DNA of 34,105 nucleotides, taken from Candidatus Cloacimonadota bacterium (GTDB lineage: Bacteria; Cloacimonadota; Cloacimonadia; Cloacimonadales; Cloacimonadaceae). Below are positions 22,272 to 30,514 of the stretch, one piece after another. The notes beneath the pieces were generated by a model that was not told where the DNA came from, made no database searches, and worked only from the letters and a program-made list of their open reading frames with translations. Location: positions 1 through 34,105 of the forward strand of contig JAKQWO010000006.1 in NCBI GenBank assembly GCA_029561955.1, given 5' to 3'. Positions within the stretch are counted from its first letter, which is position 1, and every line of letters begins with the position of its first letter. Both the position numbers and the translations under genes were made by a program.

Positions 22272-24194
22272 TTATTCTATCACTTTCACTTCGACGCGGC
22301 GGTTGAGAGCGCGTTTTTCGGGGGTGCTGTTATCGTTGAGGGGATCCGTTTCGCCATAGCCTTTATACTCAAGGCGTTTTCTGGAGATTTTCTTGCCTAC
22401 CAGGTAGTCGACCACAGCCTTAGCGCGGCATTCTGAGAGCCTTTGGTTGTAATCCTCATCACCGACGCTGCAGGTGTGGCCGGAGATTTCCAGGGAAACT
22501 TCGGGGTTGTTGAGCAGGGTGAGCGTGATGTCATTGAGGACTTCGTGTGATTCTTCCATGATAGTGGCTTTATCAAACTCAAACTGGATATTGTTGAAGA
22601 CAAAGACCTTATCCGGCAGCAGCGCTTTGATGACGAAGTTGAGCTCCACAGGTTGATTATCCTTGGGGGCGGGTACACTTTGCTGATGGATCATATAGCC
22701 ATCGGGATTGATCACCACGTGATAGGGATCGGCCCAAGGGAGTTTGATCTCATAGCTGCCATCTCTGTCGGTGGTAACCACCTTTTTGTAGAGCTTGTCA
22801 AAGGGATAGCCGCTGAAGTTGATGTCTGCCACCACGGCTCTGCTCTGTTCATCGGTGAGTCTGCCTCTGAAGGTGATGAATTCGGGCTGGGTGGGTTCTA
22901 TGGCATCCCTGCCATCGCCTTCCTGCGGATCGATGGGGATGTAGATGCGCTCTCCGTCTTCAGTTTCCTGCACCTTGTAGCCGGGAATGGTGAACTGGGT
23001 GTAGGCGACAAACATCTTTTCGAAGCTAGAGGCGTCGCGGTCGCTGCTGAAAAAGAGCTGGTTGGAATCCGGGCAGAGGTTGAAGTATCTGTCGTCACGG
23101 ATGGAGTTGATGGGCAGGCCGAGGTTTTGGGGCAGGTTCCATTTGTCCCAATAGGGGCCTTCATGCACGGCTTTGAAGAGGTCATAGCCGCCAAAGCCAC
23201 CGTGTCCGTCAGAGGCAAAGAAGAGTGCCATTTCCCGATAGGGCCTGATCTTGCCATCCACCACGATCTCCTCTTCGATGCAGATCATAGCGGGTGTTTG
23301 CTCGTTTTTGGGTGTATTGATCTGGGGGCCGGCGTTGACGGGCTCTTGCCATTCTCCACCTATTTTAAGGGAAAACCAGATGTCTGTGCCGCCATAGCCA
23401 CCCTCGCGGGAGGAGGTGAAAAACATGATCTTGTCGTCATAGACGAAGGGATGTGTGTCCACGGCAGGAGAATTTACAGATTCCAGGTTTTTGGGCTTTG
23501 ACCATTTGCCGTCAAAGGTGCTGGTGTAGATGTCTCCATCAAGCTTGCCTTTTTCATAGTTGCCAAAGAGATAGGCGGTCTTTCCATCGGTGGAAAAAGA
23601 GCCTATGGCTTCGTTGGCATCGGTAGACCAGGTGGTCATCAGCTCAGGTTTGCCAAATCCGTTTTGGAAGGCTTCGGCACGCCAGATGTTTTCCTTGTCC
23701 TTCCTGGCGGGGCGCATGGAGTTGAAGTAGAGGTAGTTGCCCTGAGGCTGCAAGACGGCACCGTAATCTGAATTGCGGCTCTGGAGATAGGAGGGCAGGG
23801 GGCGCATCTCAAAGCTTTCAAAGATCTTATCCGAATGGTTGATGATCTCTTGGTAGCCTCTGATTTCCTCAGCGTAGGTCTCTTCCCCACTTTCCAGATA
23901 CTGATCCATCCAATAGAGGGCGTTGGGGACGTCCTGCACGGCGATATGCAGTCTGGCCAACCAATAGTGATAAAGCGGCACGCTGCCGTTGGCGGCATTG
24001 TTGGCAGAAGTAAACTCGCCGATGGCACGCTGGTATTGGCCACGGTTGTAGTATTCCACACCTTCCTGAGCATAGCGGGCACCCTTTTGAGCAGAGAGGC
24101 TGACGCTGAAGGCCAAGAAAATGAGCAGCAGAATTGGCACCTTGGGAAATGGCTTGGGCATCCCACGGGGTTTGATGTTTTGATAGTTGATCAT
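22272..24194 (-). CDS. PorE-like OmpA-family protein of the type IX secretion system
   Basis: A 640-residue periplasmic/outer-membrane-associated protein. Order of parts: signal peptide (to about 36, LSLSAQ-like end VSLSAQ), TPR-like helices (37-128), WD40-like PD40 beta-propeller (about 135-400; YLYFNSMRPARKDKENIW, MFFTSSREGGYGGTDIWFS, ALFFASDGHGGFGGYDLF, LFFSSDRD), carboxypeptidase-regulatory-like domain (436-525), and OmpA C-terminal domain (530-640). This TPR-propeller-CRD-OmpA order is that of Porphyromonas PorE, which tethers T9SS to peptidoglycan. Two oddities: no lipobox Cys, although PorE is a lipoprotein, and the usual GHTD Asp is Cys (GHTC, 572-575) while Arg590 of LSxxRA is kept. 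Start supported by GAGGTG. Last gene of its operon. Confidence 0.85.
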   Translation of the reverse strand: MINYQNIKPRGMPKPFPKVPILLLIFLAFSVSLSAQKGARYAQEGVEYYNRGQYQRAIGEFTSANNAANGSVPLYHYWLARLHIAVQDVPNALYWMDQYLESGEETYAEEIRGYQEIINHSDKIFESFEMRPLPSYLQSRNSDYGAVLQPQGNYLYFNSMRPARKDKENIWRAEAFQNGFGKPELMTTWSTDANEAIGSFSTDGKTAYLFGNYEKGKLDGDIYTSTFDGKWSKPKNLESVNSPAVDTHPFVYDDKIMFFTSSREGGYGGTDIWFSLKIGGEWQEPVNAGPQINTPKNEQTPAMICIEEEIVVDGKIRPYREMALFFASDGHGGFGGYDLFKAVHEGPYWDKWNLPQNLGLPINSIRDDRYFNLCPDSNQLFFSSDRDASSFEKMFVAYTQFTIPGYKVQETEDGERIYIPIDPQEGDGRDAIEPTQPEFITFRGRLTDEQSRAVVADINFSGYPFDKLYKKVVTTDRDGSYEIKLPWADPYHVVINPDGYMIHQQSVPAPKDNQPVELNFVIKALLPDKVFVFNNIQFEFDKATIMEESHEVLNDITLTLLNNPEVSLEISGHTCSVGDEDYNQRLSECRAKAVVDYLVGKKISRKRLEYKGYGETDPLNDNSTPEKRALNRRVEVKVIE

Positions 24195-24215
24195 GGCATC
24201 ACCTCACACCTCGTG

Positions 24216-25205
24216 CTAAAAGCGGAAGATCAGGGAGATGATGTGATCGTCACTGAAGATAGCGTGGTTGTTGAGGCGGAAGGCGTAATCGAGTTGGAAG
24301 TTTCTGAATCTGACGCCGGTGCCCACTGAGAATCTGTTTTGGCCTTCTTTTTGGTTGAAGCCAACGCGGATGCCCGTCTGGGCGTAGGAAAAGGATTCCT
24401 TCCAGGTGTTGCGTTCTTTGACGGTGATCACGTTGAGCTGAGAATCTGCCTCGGGGTCTTTGCCCAAGGAAGTCCAGTATTCAGCTCCCAAAGCGGGATA
24501 AGGCTTTTCATCCTGTTCCCACTTGAGGTCGGCTGCAAAAGTGACACCGATGAAGGGATAGGCTGCAATGCCGACACTGGCTTCCATGGGGATCTTGTCT
24601 GCCTCATCTTCGAAGGTGCTGTAGAGGTCTCTGACCATCACGCCGGCTTCCAGGTATTGGCTGAGGTCAAACTTGGCACCAACATCAAGGCTGAAGCCGC
24701 TTTCGGTTTCATCAGCCAGAGTGCTGAGGTAATACTTGGGCGTGAAGCCAAAATGGAGGCGCTTGTATTCATTGGCATAGCTGAGGGCGATGCTGTTGTT
24801 TCTATCGCTGAAAGTGCCGGTGGGATTGCCGGCGGCGTCATAGCCATCGATATTTGAGGTGCCGGCATTGATCCAGTTGATGGCGATCGCACCGAATTTC
24901 AGGCGACTGCCAAGAGCGACGTGAGAGTGGTTGCGGTCGAGATTCAGGCCAAAATTGTACATAGTGGCGATCTCCACATCTTTGAGCAGGGTGAGTCCGG
25001 CGGGATTCCAGTATCCAGAGCAGACGTCACGGGTAACGGTGGTTCCGGCCTCGCCCATGGCGATGATCCTGGCTCCCACGCCCATTCTCATATAAGCTGC
25101 GGCAGAGTTGTTCACCGAGAGCAAGGTAGAGGCCATGATCAGGATGGCCATGATCATCAGTGCGTTGCGCAGGGTGCGCGGTGTGTTCATGTTTATCGTT
25201 TTCAT
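24216..25205 (-). CDS. PorV/PorQ-family outer-membrane barrel protein
   Basis: A 329-residue protein with a long N-terminal signal region (to about residue 36, ending NNSAAA). It is followed by the family hallmark AYMRMGVGARIIAMGEAGTT and SGYWNPAGLTLL. The remainder is FadL-like barrel sequence ending in HIISLIFRF. PorV carries T9SS cargo from the translocon to the attachment complex in Bacteroidota, and PorQ and PorP are relatives. It sits 12 nt after a gene whose product has a T9SS-type sorting domain and 21 nt before the PorE-like gene, so a role in handling that cargo is likely. I cannot separate PorV from PorQ by eye. Start supported by AAGGAG. Confidence 0.82.
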   Translation of the reverse strand: MKTINMNTPRTLRNALMIMAILIMASTLLSVNNSAAAYMRMGVGARIIAMGEAGTTVTRDVCSGYWNPAGLTLLKDVEIATMYNFGLNLDRNHSHVALGSRLKFGAIAINWINAGTSNIDGYDAAGNPTGTFSDRNNSIALSYANEYKRLHFGFTPKYYLSTLADETESGFSLDVGAKFDLSQYLEAGVMVRDLYSTFEDEADKIPMEASVGIAAYPFIGVTFAADLKWEQDEKPYPALGAEYWTSLGKDPEADSQLNVITVKERNTWKESFSYAQTGIRVGFNQKEGQNRFSVGTGVRFRNFQLDYAFRLNNHAIFSDDHIISLIFRF

Positions 25206-25217
25206 GGTTCGTTCTCC

Positions 25218-28200
25218 TTACTTCACCGAGATTTTGATCACGTACTCGGTCTTGGTTACGGAATCGCTGGCGGTGACTCTGGCAAAATAGGTGCCACGAC
25301 CAACCTTCTGGTTGTCTGAGTTTGTCAAATCCCAAGGGACTTCGATGAGGTTGGATGTGGTTGTGGGCACGGTGAGGGTTTTGATCTTCTTGCCGGCAAA
25401 GTCGTAGATGATGATGGTGGCAGTGACGTTGTCGTTACGCGTGAGCACCAGTCTGAAACGGGTGGCATCAGTGGCTGGGTTGGGATAGGCGTGGCTGGCA
25501 CTGCTGATCTCCAGAGCCTGGGAAAGATAGACCACCACGGTGCTGGAGCTGGGTAAGCTCTCTACATCGTCATAAACCGCCGTCACGCGATACTCGTAGG
25601 AGCGGTTGATCTGGATGTCGTAGTCGTCAAAATACCAATCTTCACCGATCTTTTGGCTCAAGGGGATGAGTGAGCTGTTGAGCCTGGTGAAGCTGCTCTC
25701 ACTCAAGGCACGCCGGTCGATATTGAAGCCCTGCAGACCTCGGATCGGGGTCGCAAAGTTCCAAAGGACGCGGATGTAGCCGCCGTGCGTGAAGGCTCTC
25801 AGGTCGATGGGAATTTCCAATACGGAGTAGGTTTCGGAGCTCGCTGCGCTTTCGATCCAGTCAGGTTTGAAAGCCTTGGCGGTGATCACTTTATCGATGG
25901 TGAAGTGGGGGATTTCCACAGTTTCGCCCTCAGCCAAGATGGGTGAATCCTGGGTGGGGATGCTGCCATCGGTAGTGTAGTGGATGGTTGCACCGGGGAT
26001 TTCACAGGTGATGGAAACCGCTGGAGGTTGAGCATAGAGGCCACCGGGGAGGCTGAATACAGGAGAGGGCAGGGTGCCGGTGATCGTGTAAACAGCAGAG
26101 CTGATCTCGCTGGAAACCCAGCCTTTCATAAAGCCCTTTACCTTGATGGTGGTGGAGCTGTTGAGAGGCAGGGAAATGGGTGCCTGGTAAGCGGGTGAGC
26201 TCTCGGTGGGCTCGCTGCCATCCAGCGTGTATCTGAGCGTGGCATCTGCGGGCAAGGTGGCAGGTGCCAAGGAGACGGTCTGAGCACTCTGATAGGTTCC
26301 GGGTGCAGGTGTAAACATCACTGCAGGCAACTGAACCTGACCGGTGACCTGGTAGATACCGGTGACGATCTCACCTGCATCCCAATCTGTCACATAAGCT
26401 CTGGCCTTGAGGGTGAGCGAGCTGTTGAGGGCAACTTCTATGGGGCTGCTGTAAATTGGTGAGGATTCGTCAGGATCGCTGCCATCGGTGGTGTAACGGA
26501 TAGTACCACCTGCGGGGATAGTGTTGGAGACGATCTCGACCATTTGAGCGGTGGTATAGGGGCCGGGCGGAGGGTCAAACACGGGGTCTGTCAATGCTGC
26601 CTGACCGGTCATATGATAGTTTGCCGTGTAGGTGGGGCTGGGGGTCCAGTCGGTGAGGAAAGCTTTGGCCTTCACCTGAATATCTCGATCCAACTGCAGC
26701 AGAATGGGTCTATTATAGATTTGAGACGACTGGGTGGGATCATTGCCATCCAGGGTGTAGCGGACTGTGGCTCCAGCGGGAACGGGTGTATTGATAGTGA
26801 GCATCTGGACTGTGCTGTAAGTTCCACTGGGAGGCGTGAATACCGCTTCGGGAATCTCTACCTGCCCGGTGATGGTGTAGTTTGCCAGATACACTTCAGA
26901 AGGCAGCCAGTTGGTGGCAAAAGCGCGGACTTTGATCTGGGTGCTGCTGGAAACTGAGATGGGGCCTGTGTAGACGTGTGAAGCGGTGGTGGGATCTGTG
27001 CCATCCAGAGTATAGCGAACCACTGCGCCTACGCCTGCGGGTTGGGTGGTGTTGATCACCACGTTTTGAGCTGTGGTGTAAATACCAGCGGCGGGCGTAA
27101 AAACGGGACTGGCAATGGTAAGCTGACCGGTGACGGTGTATTGGGCGGTATAGGTCACACTGGGCGTCCAATCCGGCTTGAAAGCCTTCACCTTGATGGT
27201 CATAGTGGTATTGAGTGGCACAGGGATGGGTGCGCTATAGATGGGCGAGCTTTCTGTGGGCTCGGTTCCATTGGTGGTATAGCGGATGGTGGCTCCGGGC
27301 TGAATGGTGCTGTTGACAGTCACACTTTGGGCTGTGGTGTAGATTCCGGGCGAAGGATCAAACACAGGGGTGATGAAGCTCAGTTGACCGGTGATGTTGT
27401 AGATGCCGGTGATGGTTTCACTGGGAATCCAGCCATCCTTGAAGCCTTTCACTTTCAGCGTGGTAACTTGACCGGCAGGGATAGTGATGGGACTGATGTA
27501 GGCGGCAGAACTCAGGGAGGGTTCGCTGCCATCCAGAGTGTATCTGAGCGTGGCATCTACAGGTAAGGTGGCAGGTGACAGGGAGACGGTCTGAGCACTC
27601 TGATAGGTTCCGGGTGCAGGTGTAAACAAGGCTAAGGGCAGCTCGACCTGTCCAGTCATATTGTAGATTGCGGTGTAGACGGGGCTGGGCTCCCAATCCG
27701 TTTTATAAGCTCTCACCTTGAGAGTGAAGCTGGTATTGAGGGGTAGGTTTATCGCTTGCGTATACTGGACTGAGCTTTGGGTGGGATCCGAGCCATCGGT
27801 GGTATAATAGATGGTGGCATCAGCCGGATAAGGTGTGTTGACGGTGACCTGCTGGGGCGTGGTGTAGGTGCCGGCAGCAGGTGTGAACACGGGATCGTGG
27901 ATGACGACGGAGCCAGTGATGATGTAAGTATTGGTCTCGATGTCGCTGGGCAGCCAATCGGTCTTGAAGGCACGAGCCTTGATCGTGGTGGTGCTATTCA
28001 GCGGCAACGCTATAGGCTGGAGGTATCTATAGGAATCACGGGTGGGGTTGCTGCCGTCTGTGGTGTAATAGATGCTGGCATCTTGGGTGGCGGTTTCCAA
28101 ACTCAGGCTCTGAGGCGTCTGATAGGTTCCTGCGGGCAGACTGAAGATCACCTCGGCCACGGTTCCGGTCACCAAATAGTAAGCTGAGGCCACTGCGGAA

Positions 28201-30077
28201 GGATTGTAACCATCCAAGTAGGCGATGGCTTTGATGAAAAGGCTGGAATTGCTGGGGATGGGTATCGCTTGAGTATAGACGGTGCCCGAGGTGGGTGTGG
28301 GATCGCTGCCGTCCGTTGTATAGCGGATGGAGGCTCCGGTGGTGGTGGTGGAGAGGGTCAGGCTCTGGGGCACATAATAGGTTCCGGAGGGGAGCGAGAA
28401 GCTCACAGCAGAAACGGTGGGAACGATGATATTGATCACATAAGCGCTGGAAATCACCTGGGAGGGGTTCATACCTGCTTTGTAGGCGATGGCTTTGATG
28501 TTGACGCTTTCGTCTACGGTGATGTGATCGGTGTAGAGTGTTCCGTGGGTTTCTGATGGATCGCTTCCGTCGGTGGTATAGCGGATTGAGGCACCGTCGG
28601 TGGCAGTGGCAATGCTCACCAGTTTAGGCTCGTTATACACTCCAGCAGGAGGTGTGAAAGTAGGAGAGTCCACAGTTTGGACTGGGATCACGATAAAGTA
28701 TTGAGCTACGGCGATCTCGGAAGGATTGTATCCGGCTTTGAAGGCTCTGGCTTTCACCGTGGTGTTTGTACTTACCTCAAAGGGTGCGGTGTAGGTGAAG
28801 CCATCGGTCAGGGTGGGCTCGCTGTTATCTGTGGTGTAGCGGATCGTGGCTCCCGGTGTGGGAGTGCTGATCAACACATCAATGGCGCTGGTGTAGAGCC
28901 CGCTGACAGGCTGGATGCTCAGAGCTGCCACATTCGGTATGGGAATATCAATGGTGTAAGTGGCAGATGTGACAGGAGAATTGTGCCAGTTAATCCTCTG
29001 AGCCAAAGCCGTGATCGTCGTAGTCTGATTTATCACGATGGGGTTACTGGGATTGTAGAGCAGGCTGGATCCTACAGTTGGGGAAGTTCCATCTAAAGTG
29101 TACCAGATAGCTGCGGCAGGGGTGGGTGTGCTCAAGGTCACGGTCTGAGCCGTATAGTAAGTTCCTTGAGCTGGGCTGAAGCTCACCGGGCTGTTGTGCA
29201 GGTTGTAGATGGCTGTCTGGACTGCTGAAGGAGGATAGTTTACCAGATAGGCTCTGGCTTTGAGAGTGGTATTGCGGTTGATCAAAATAGGGATGGTGTA
29301 GAGTGTTCCGTTTGTAGGGGAAGGCTCGCTGCCGTTTGTGGTATAGTAGATAGTAGCCACCGCGGGAACAGCGCTGATGCTCACGCTGAAGGTGTTGTAG
29401 TAGTTGCCCGAAGCGACGCTGAAGAAGGGGCCGGCGACGGGAGGATTGATCACGTAGGTATGCGTCACGATAGCGGAGGTGATCCAGCCATCCAGATAGG
29501 CAATGGCTTTCACCACGGTCGCTTGGGTGGTATTGTTGATCAGAATGGGTGTGCCGGAATAGATTTGGCCAACGTTTTCGCTGGGATTGCTTCCATCTGT
29601 GGTGTAGCGGATGTTGGCTCCGGGGATGTCCACGCTCAGGGTCAGGTGTTGGGGTGTGGCAAAGGATCCGGAAAGCACGCTGAAGGTGGGATTGGCCACT
29701 CTGAAGAAGTATTCAGCGCTTCCGACATCTGAATCCGGATAGCCATCTTTGACGGCAAAAGCCTTGATCACGGTGTGTTCATTTACCGTTATAGGAGTGG
29801 AATATACGCTGCTGGTCTCATCCGGAATGCTGCCATCGGTGGTGTAATAGATGGTAGCATCGGCGGGAACAGCATGGATACTCACATCCACGGGAGCATC
29901 GTAATAGCCCTCAATGGGCGTAAAGCTGGGTGTGCTCACCTGGCGGTTTTGCCTCTCGATGCGCTCTGTTGCTTCCGTTGTTATCCTATCGGAGCGCAAT
30001 CCGAGAAACTTCTGTGCTTGTGCAGATAACCCAATTACGGAGCTCAGCACAAGCAAAAACGCTATGACTCGTTTCAT
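25218..30077 (-). CDS. Giant T9SS-type secreted protein with 16 CHB_HEX_C-like repeats
   Basis: A 1619-residue protein. Signal peptide 1-20 (LSSVIGLSAQ). Residues 48-1423 are 16 repeats of about 85 residues with the pattern F-x-P-x-x-G-x-Y ... A-x-I-x-YTTDGS-x-P-T ... PI ... IKA-x-A ... W-x-P-S ... Y, the chitobiase/beta-hexosaminidase C-terminal domain family (PF13290-like). Residues 1424-1519 look like a fibronectin III domain (YIRVLWNF ... YEYRVTAVYDD). Residues about 1525-1619 (HAYPNPATDATRF ... KVGRGTYFARV ... IKISVK) are a FlgD-like type A sorting domain, marking T9SS export and surface attachment. No catalytic domain is present; it is probably an adhesin- or stalk-like surface protein. 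First gene of the operon with the PorV-like and PorE-like genes. Confidence 0.88.
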   Translation of the reverse strand: MKRVIAFLLVLSSVIGLSAQAQKFLGLRSDRITTEATERIERQNRQVSTPSFTPIEGYYDAPVDVSIHAVPADATIYYTTDGSIPDETSSVYSTPITVNEHTVIKAFAVKDGYPDSDVGSAEYFFRVANPTFSVLSGSFATPQHLTLSVDIPGANIRYTTDGSNPSENVGQIYSGTPILINNTTQATVVKAIAYLDGWITSAIVTHTYVINPPVAGPFFSVASGNYYNTFSVSISAVPAVATIYYTTNGSEPSPTNGTLYTIPILINRNTTLKARAYLVNYPPSAVQTAIYNLHNSPVSFSPAQGTYYTAQTVTLSTPTPAAAIWYTLDGTSPTVGSSLLYNPSNPIVINQTTTITALAQRINWHNSPVTSATYTIDIPIPNVAALSIQPVSGLYTSAIDVLISTPTPGATIRYTTDNSEPTLTDGFTYTAPFEVSTNTTVKARAFKAGYNPSEIAVAQYFIVIPVQTVDSPTFTPPAGVYNEPKLVSIATATDGASIRYTTDGSDPSETHGTLYTDHITVDESVNIKAIAYKAGMNPSQVISSAYVINIIVPTVSAVSFSLPSGTYYVPQSLTLSTTTTGASIRYTTDGSDPTPTSGTVYTQAIPIPSNSSLFIKAIAYLDGYNPSAVASAYYLVTGTVAEVIFSLPAGTYQTPQSLSLETATQDASIYYTTDGSNPTRDSYRYLQPIALPLNSTTTIKARAFKTDWLPSDIETNTYIITGSVVIHDPVFTPAAGTYTTPQQVTVNTPYPADATIYYTTDGSDPTQSSVQYTQAINLPLNTSFTLKVRAYKTDWEPSPVYTAIYNMTGQVELPLALFTPAPGTYQSAQTVSLSPATLPVDATLRYTLDGSEPSLSSAAYISPITIPAGQVTTLKVKGFKDGWIPSETITGIYNITGQLSFITPVFDPSPGIYTTAQSVTVNSTIQPGATIRYTTNGTEPTESSPIYSAPIPVPLNTTMTIKVKAFKPDWTPSVTYTAQYTVTGQLTIASPVFTPAAGIYTTAQNVVINTTQPAGVGAVVRYTLDGTDPTTASHVYTGPISVSSSTQIKVRAFATNWLPSEVYLANYTITGQVEIPEAVFTPPSGTYSTVQMLTINTPVPAGATVRYTLDGNDPTQSSQIYNRPILLQLDRDIQVKAKAFLTDWTPSPTYTANYHMTGQAALTDPVFDPPPGPYTTAQMVEIVSNTIPAGGTIRYTTDGSDPDESSPIYSSPIEVALNSSLTLKARAYVTDWDAGEIVTGIYQVTGQVQLPAVMFTPAPGTYQSAQTVSLAPATLPADATLRYTLDGSEPTESSPAYQAPISLPLNSSTTIKVKGFMKGWVSSEISSAVYTITGTLPSPVFSLPGGLYAQPPAVSITCEIPGATIHYTTDGSIPTQDSPILAEGETVEIPHFTIDKVITAKAFKPDWIESAASSETYSVLEIPIDLRAFTHGGYIRVLWNFATPIRGLQGFNIDRRALSESSFTRLNSSLIPLSQKIGEDWYFDDYDIQINRSYEYRVTAVYDDVESLPSSSTVVVYLSQALEISSASHAYPNPATDATRFRLVLTRNDNVTATIIIYDFAGKKIKTLTVPTTTSNLIEVPWDLTNSDNQKVGRGTYFARVTASDSVTKTEYVIKISVK
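25809..29936 (-). repeat. 16 diverged in-frame repeats of about 250-265 bp
   Basis: Protein-level repeats of 82-88 residues run without linkers through most of the gene. DNA identity between most units is modest, so they are old. The exception is a segment of units 10 and 15: ATCTGAGCGTGGCATCT at 26231 and 27542, continuing nearly identically for about 90 nt, 1311 nt (five units) apart. Units 8-15 share the ending (I/M/V)TG(Q/S/T), which units 1-6 lack, so the array grew in at least two phases. Confidence 0.85.
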
Positions 30078-30196
30078 GTTCTCTCCTTGTAACGATATCT
30101 ATCCGTTGTCGCCATCAAACCGACAGTCTAGTATGGCCTACTCCGTTTAGGTTTGTTTAACAGACATCTTTCCACATAGTACAACCTTGTGAAGAT

Positions 30197-30225
30197 AGTA
30201 TAGTCCCAACTCTGGGGCTTGACAA
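30197..30225 (-). promoter_or_regulatory. Sigma70-type promoter of the T9SS-linked operon
   Basis: On the minus strand TTGTCA (30220-30225) and TATACT (30197-30202) are separated by exactly 17 nt, each one base from consensus. Transcription from about 30190 would give a leader of roughly 110 nt before the ATG at 30077, which has AAGGAGAG upstream. The spacer contains the small palindrome CCCA-GAGT-TGGG, a possible operator. Confidence 0.7.
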
Positions 30226-30287
30226 AGAATATCTCTATAATGCTCAAAAATGCCAAGTATAAACCTGGTATTGATGAGAGTTGTTTC

Positions 30288-30322
30288 AAAAACCCCGCTT
30301 ACAGGTTATCTGCAAGTTGGGG
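30288..30322 (-). terminator. Second terminator-like hairpin
   Basis: On the minus strand CCCC-AA-CTTGCAG pairs with CTGTAAG-C-GGGG (11 pairs including one G-U) around loop ATAAC, followed by TTTTTG. It lies about 150 nt beyond the strong terminator at 30471-30498. It may be a fail-safe terminator or the 3' end of a short transcript from the intervening sequence. Confidence 0.6.
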
Positions 30323-30470
30323 CGCACAGCCACCTTCGGTGCTTTCTACACCAAAGCCCGTCCGCTACACTTCTCATATGGAATGGATGCAGATTCTTTC
30401 GTTCTACGGCTTGATTGGTTCCCTACTTTGTTGCTTATTAGTCTTATGCCCAACGAACCCCTAACAGAAA
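30323..30470. other. Short spacer bounded by two terminators
   Basis: About 148 nt with no convincing gene. On the minus strand a 36-codon open stretch ends ...SVADGLWCRKHRRWLCAPTCR, lacks a ribosome binding site, and stops inside the next hairpin. No promoter of reasonable quality was found. It could encode a small RNA or be an inert repeat remnant. Confidence 0.3.
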
Positions 30471-30498
30471 ATCAGCTCCCAGATAACTGGGAGCTGAT
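30471..30498 (-). terminator. Strong intrinsic terminator of the ExbB/ExbD/TonB-like operon
   Basis: A perfect 12-bp stem, ATCAGCTCCCAG and CTGGGAGCTGAT, around a 4-nt loop. On the minus strand it is followed by a TTTCTGTT tract. It lies 16 nt downstream of the transducer stop codon. Confidence 0.93.
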
Positions 30499-30514
30499 CT
30501 GTCATTTTCATTTA

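Noticed and set aside
22653-23501. 282-codon plus-strand frame opposite the PorE-like gene
   Set aside because: Antisense shadow of an unambiguous propeller/OmpA protein.
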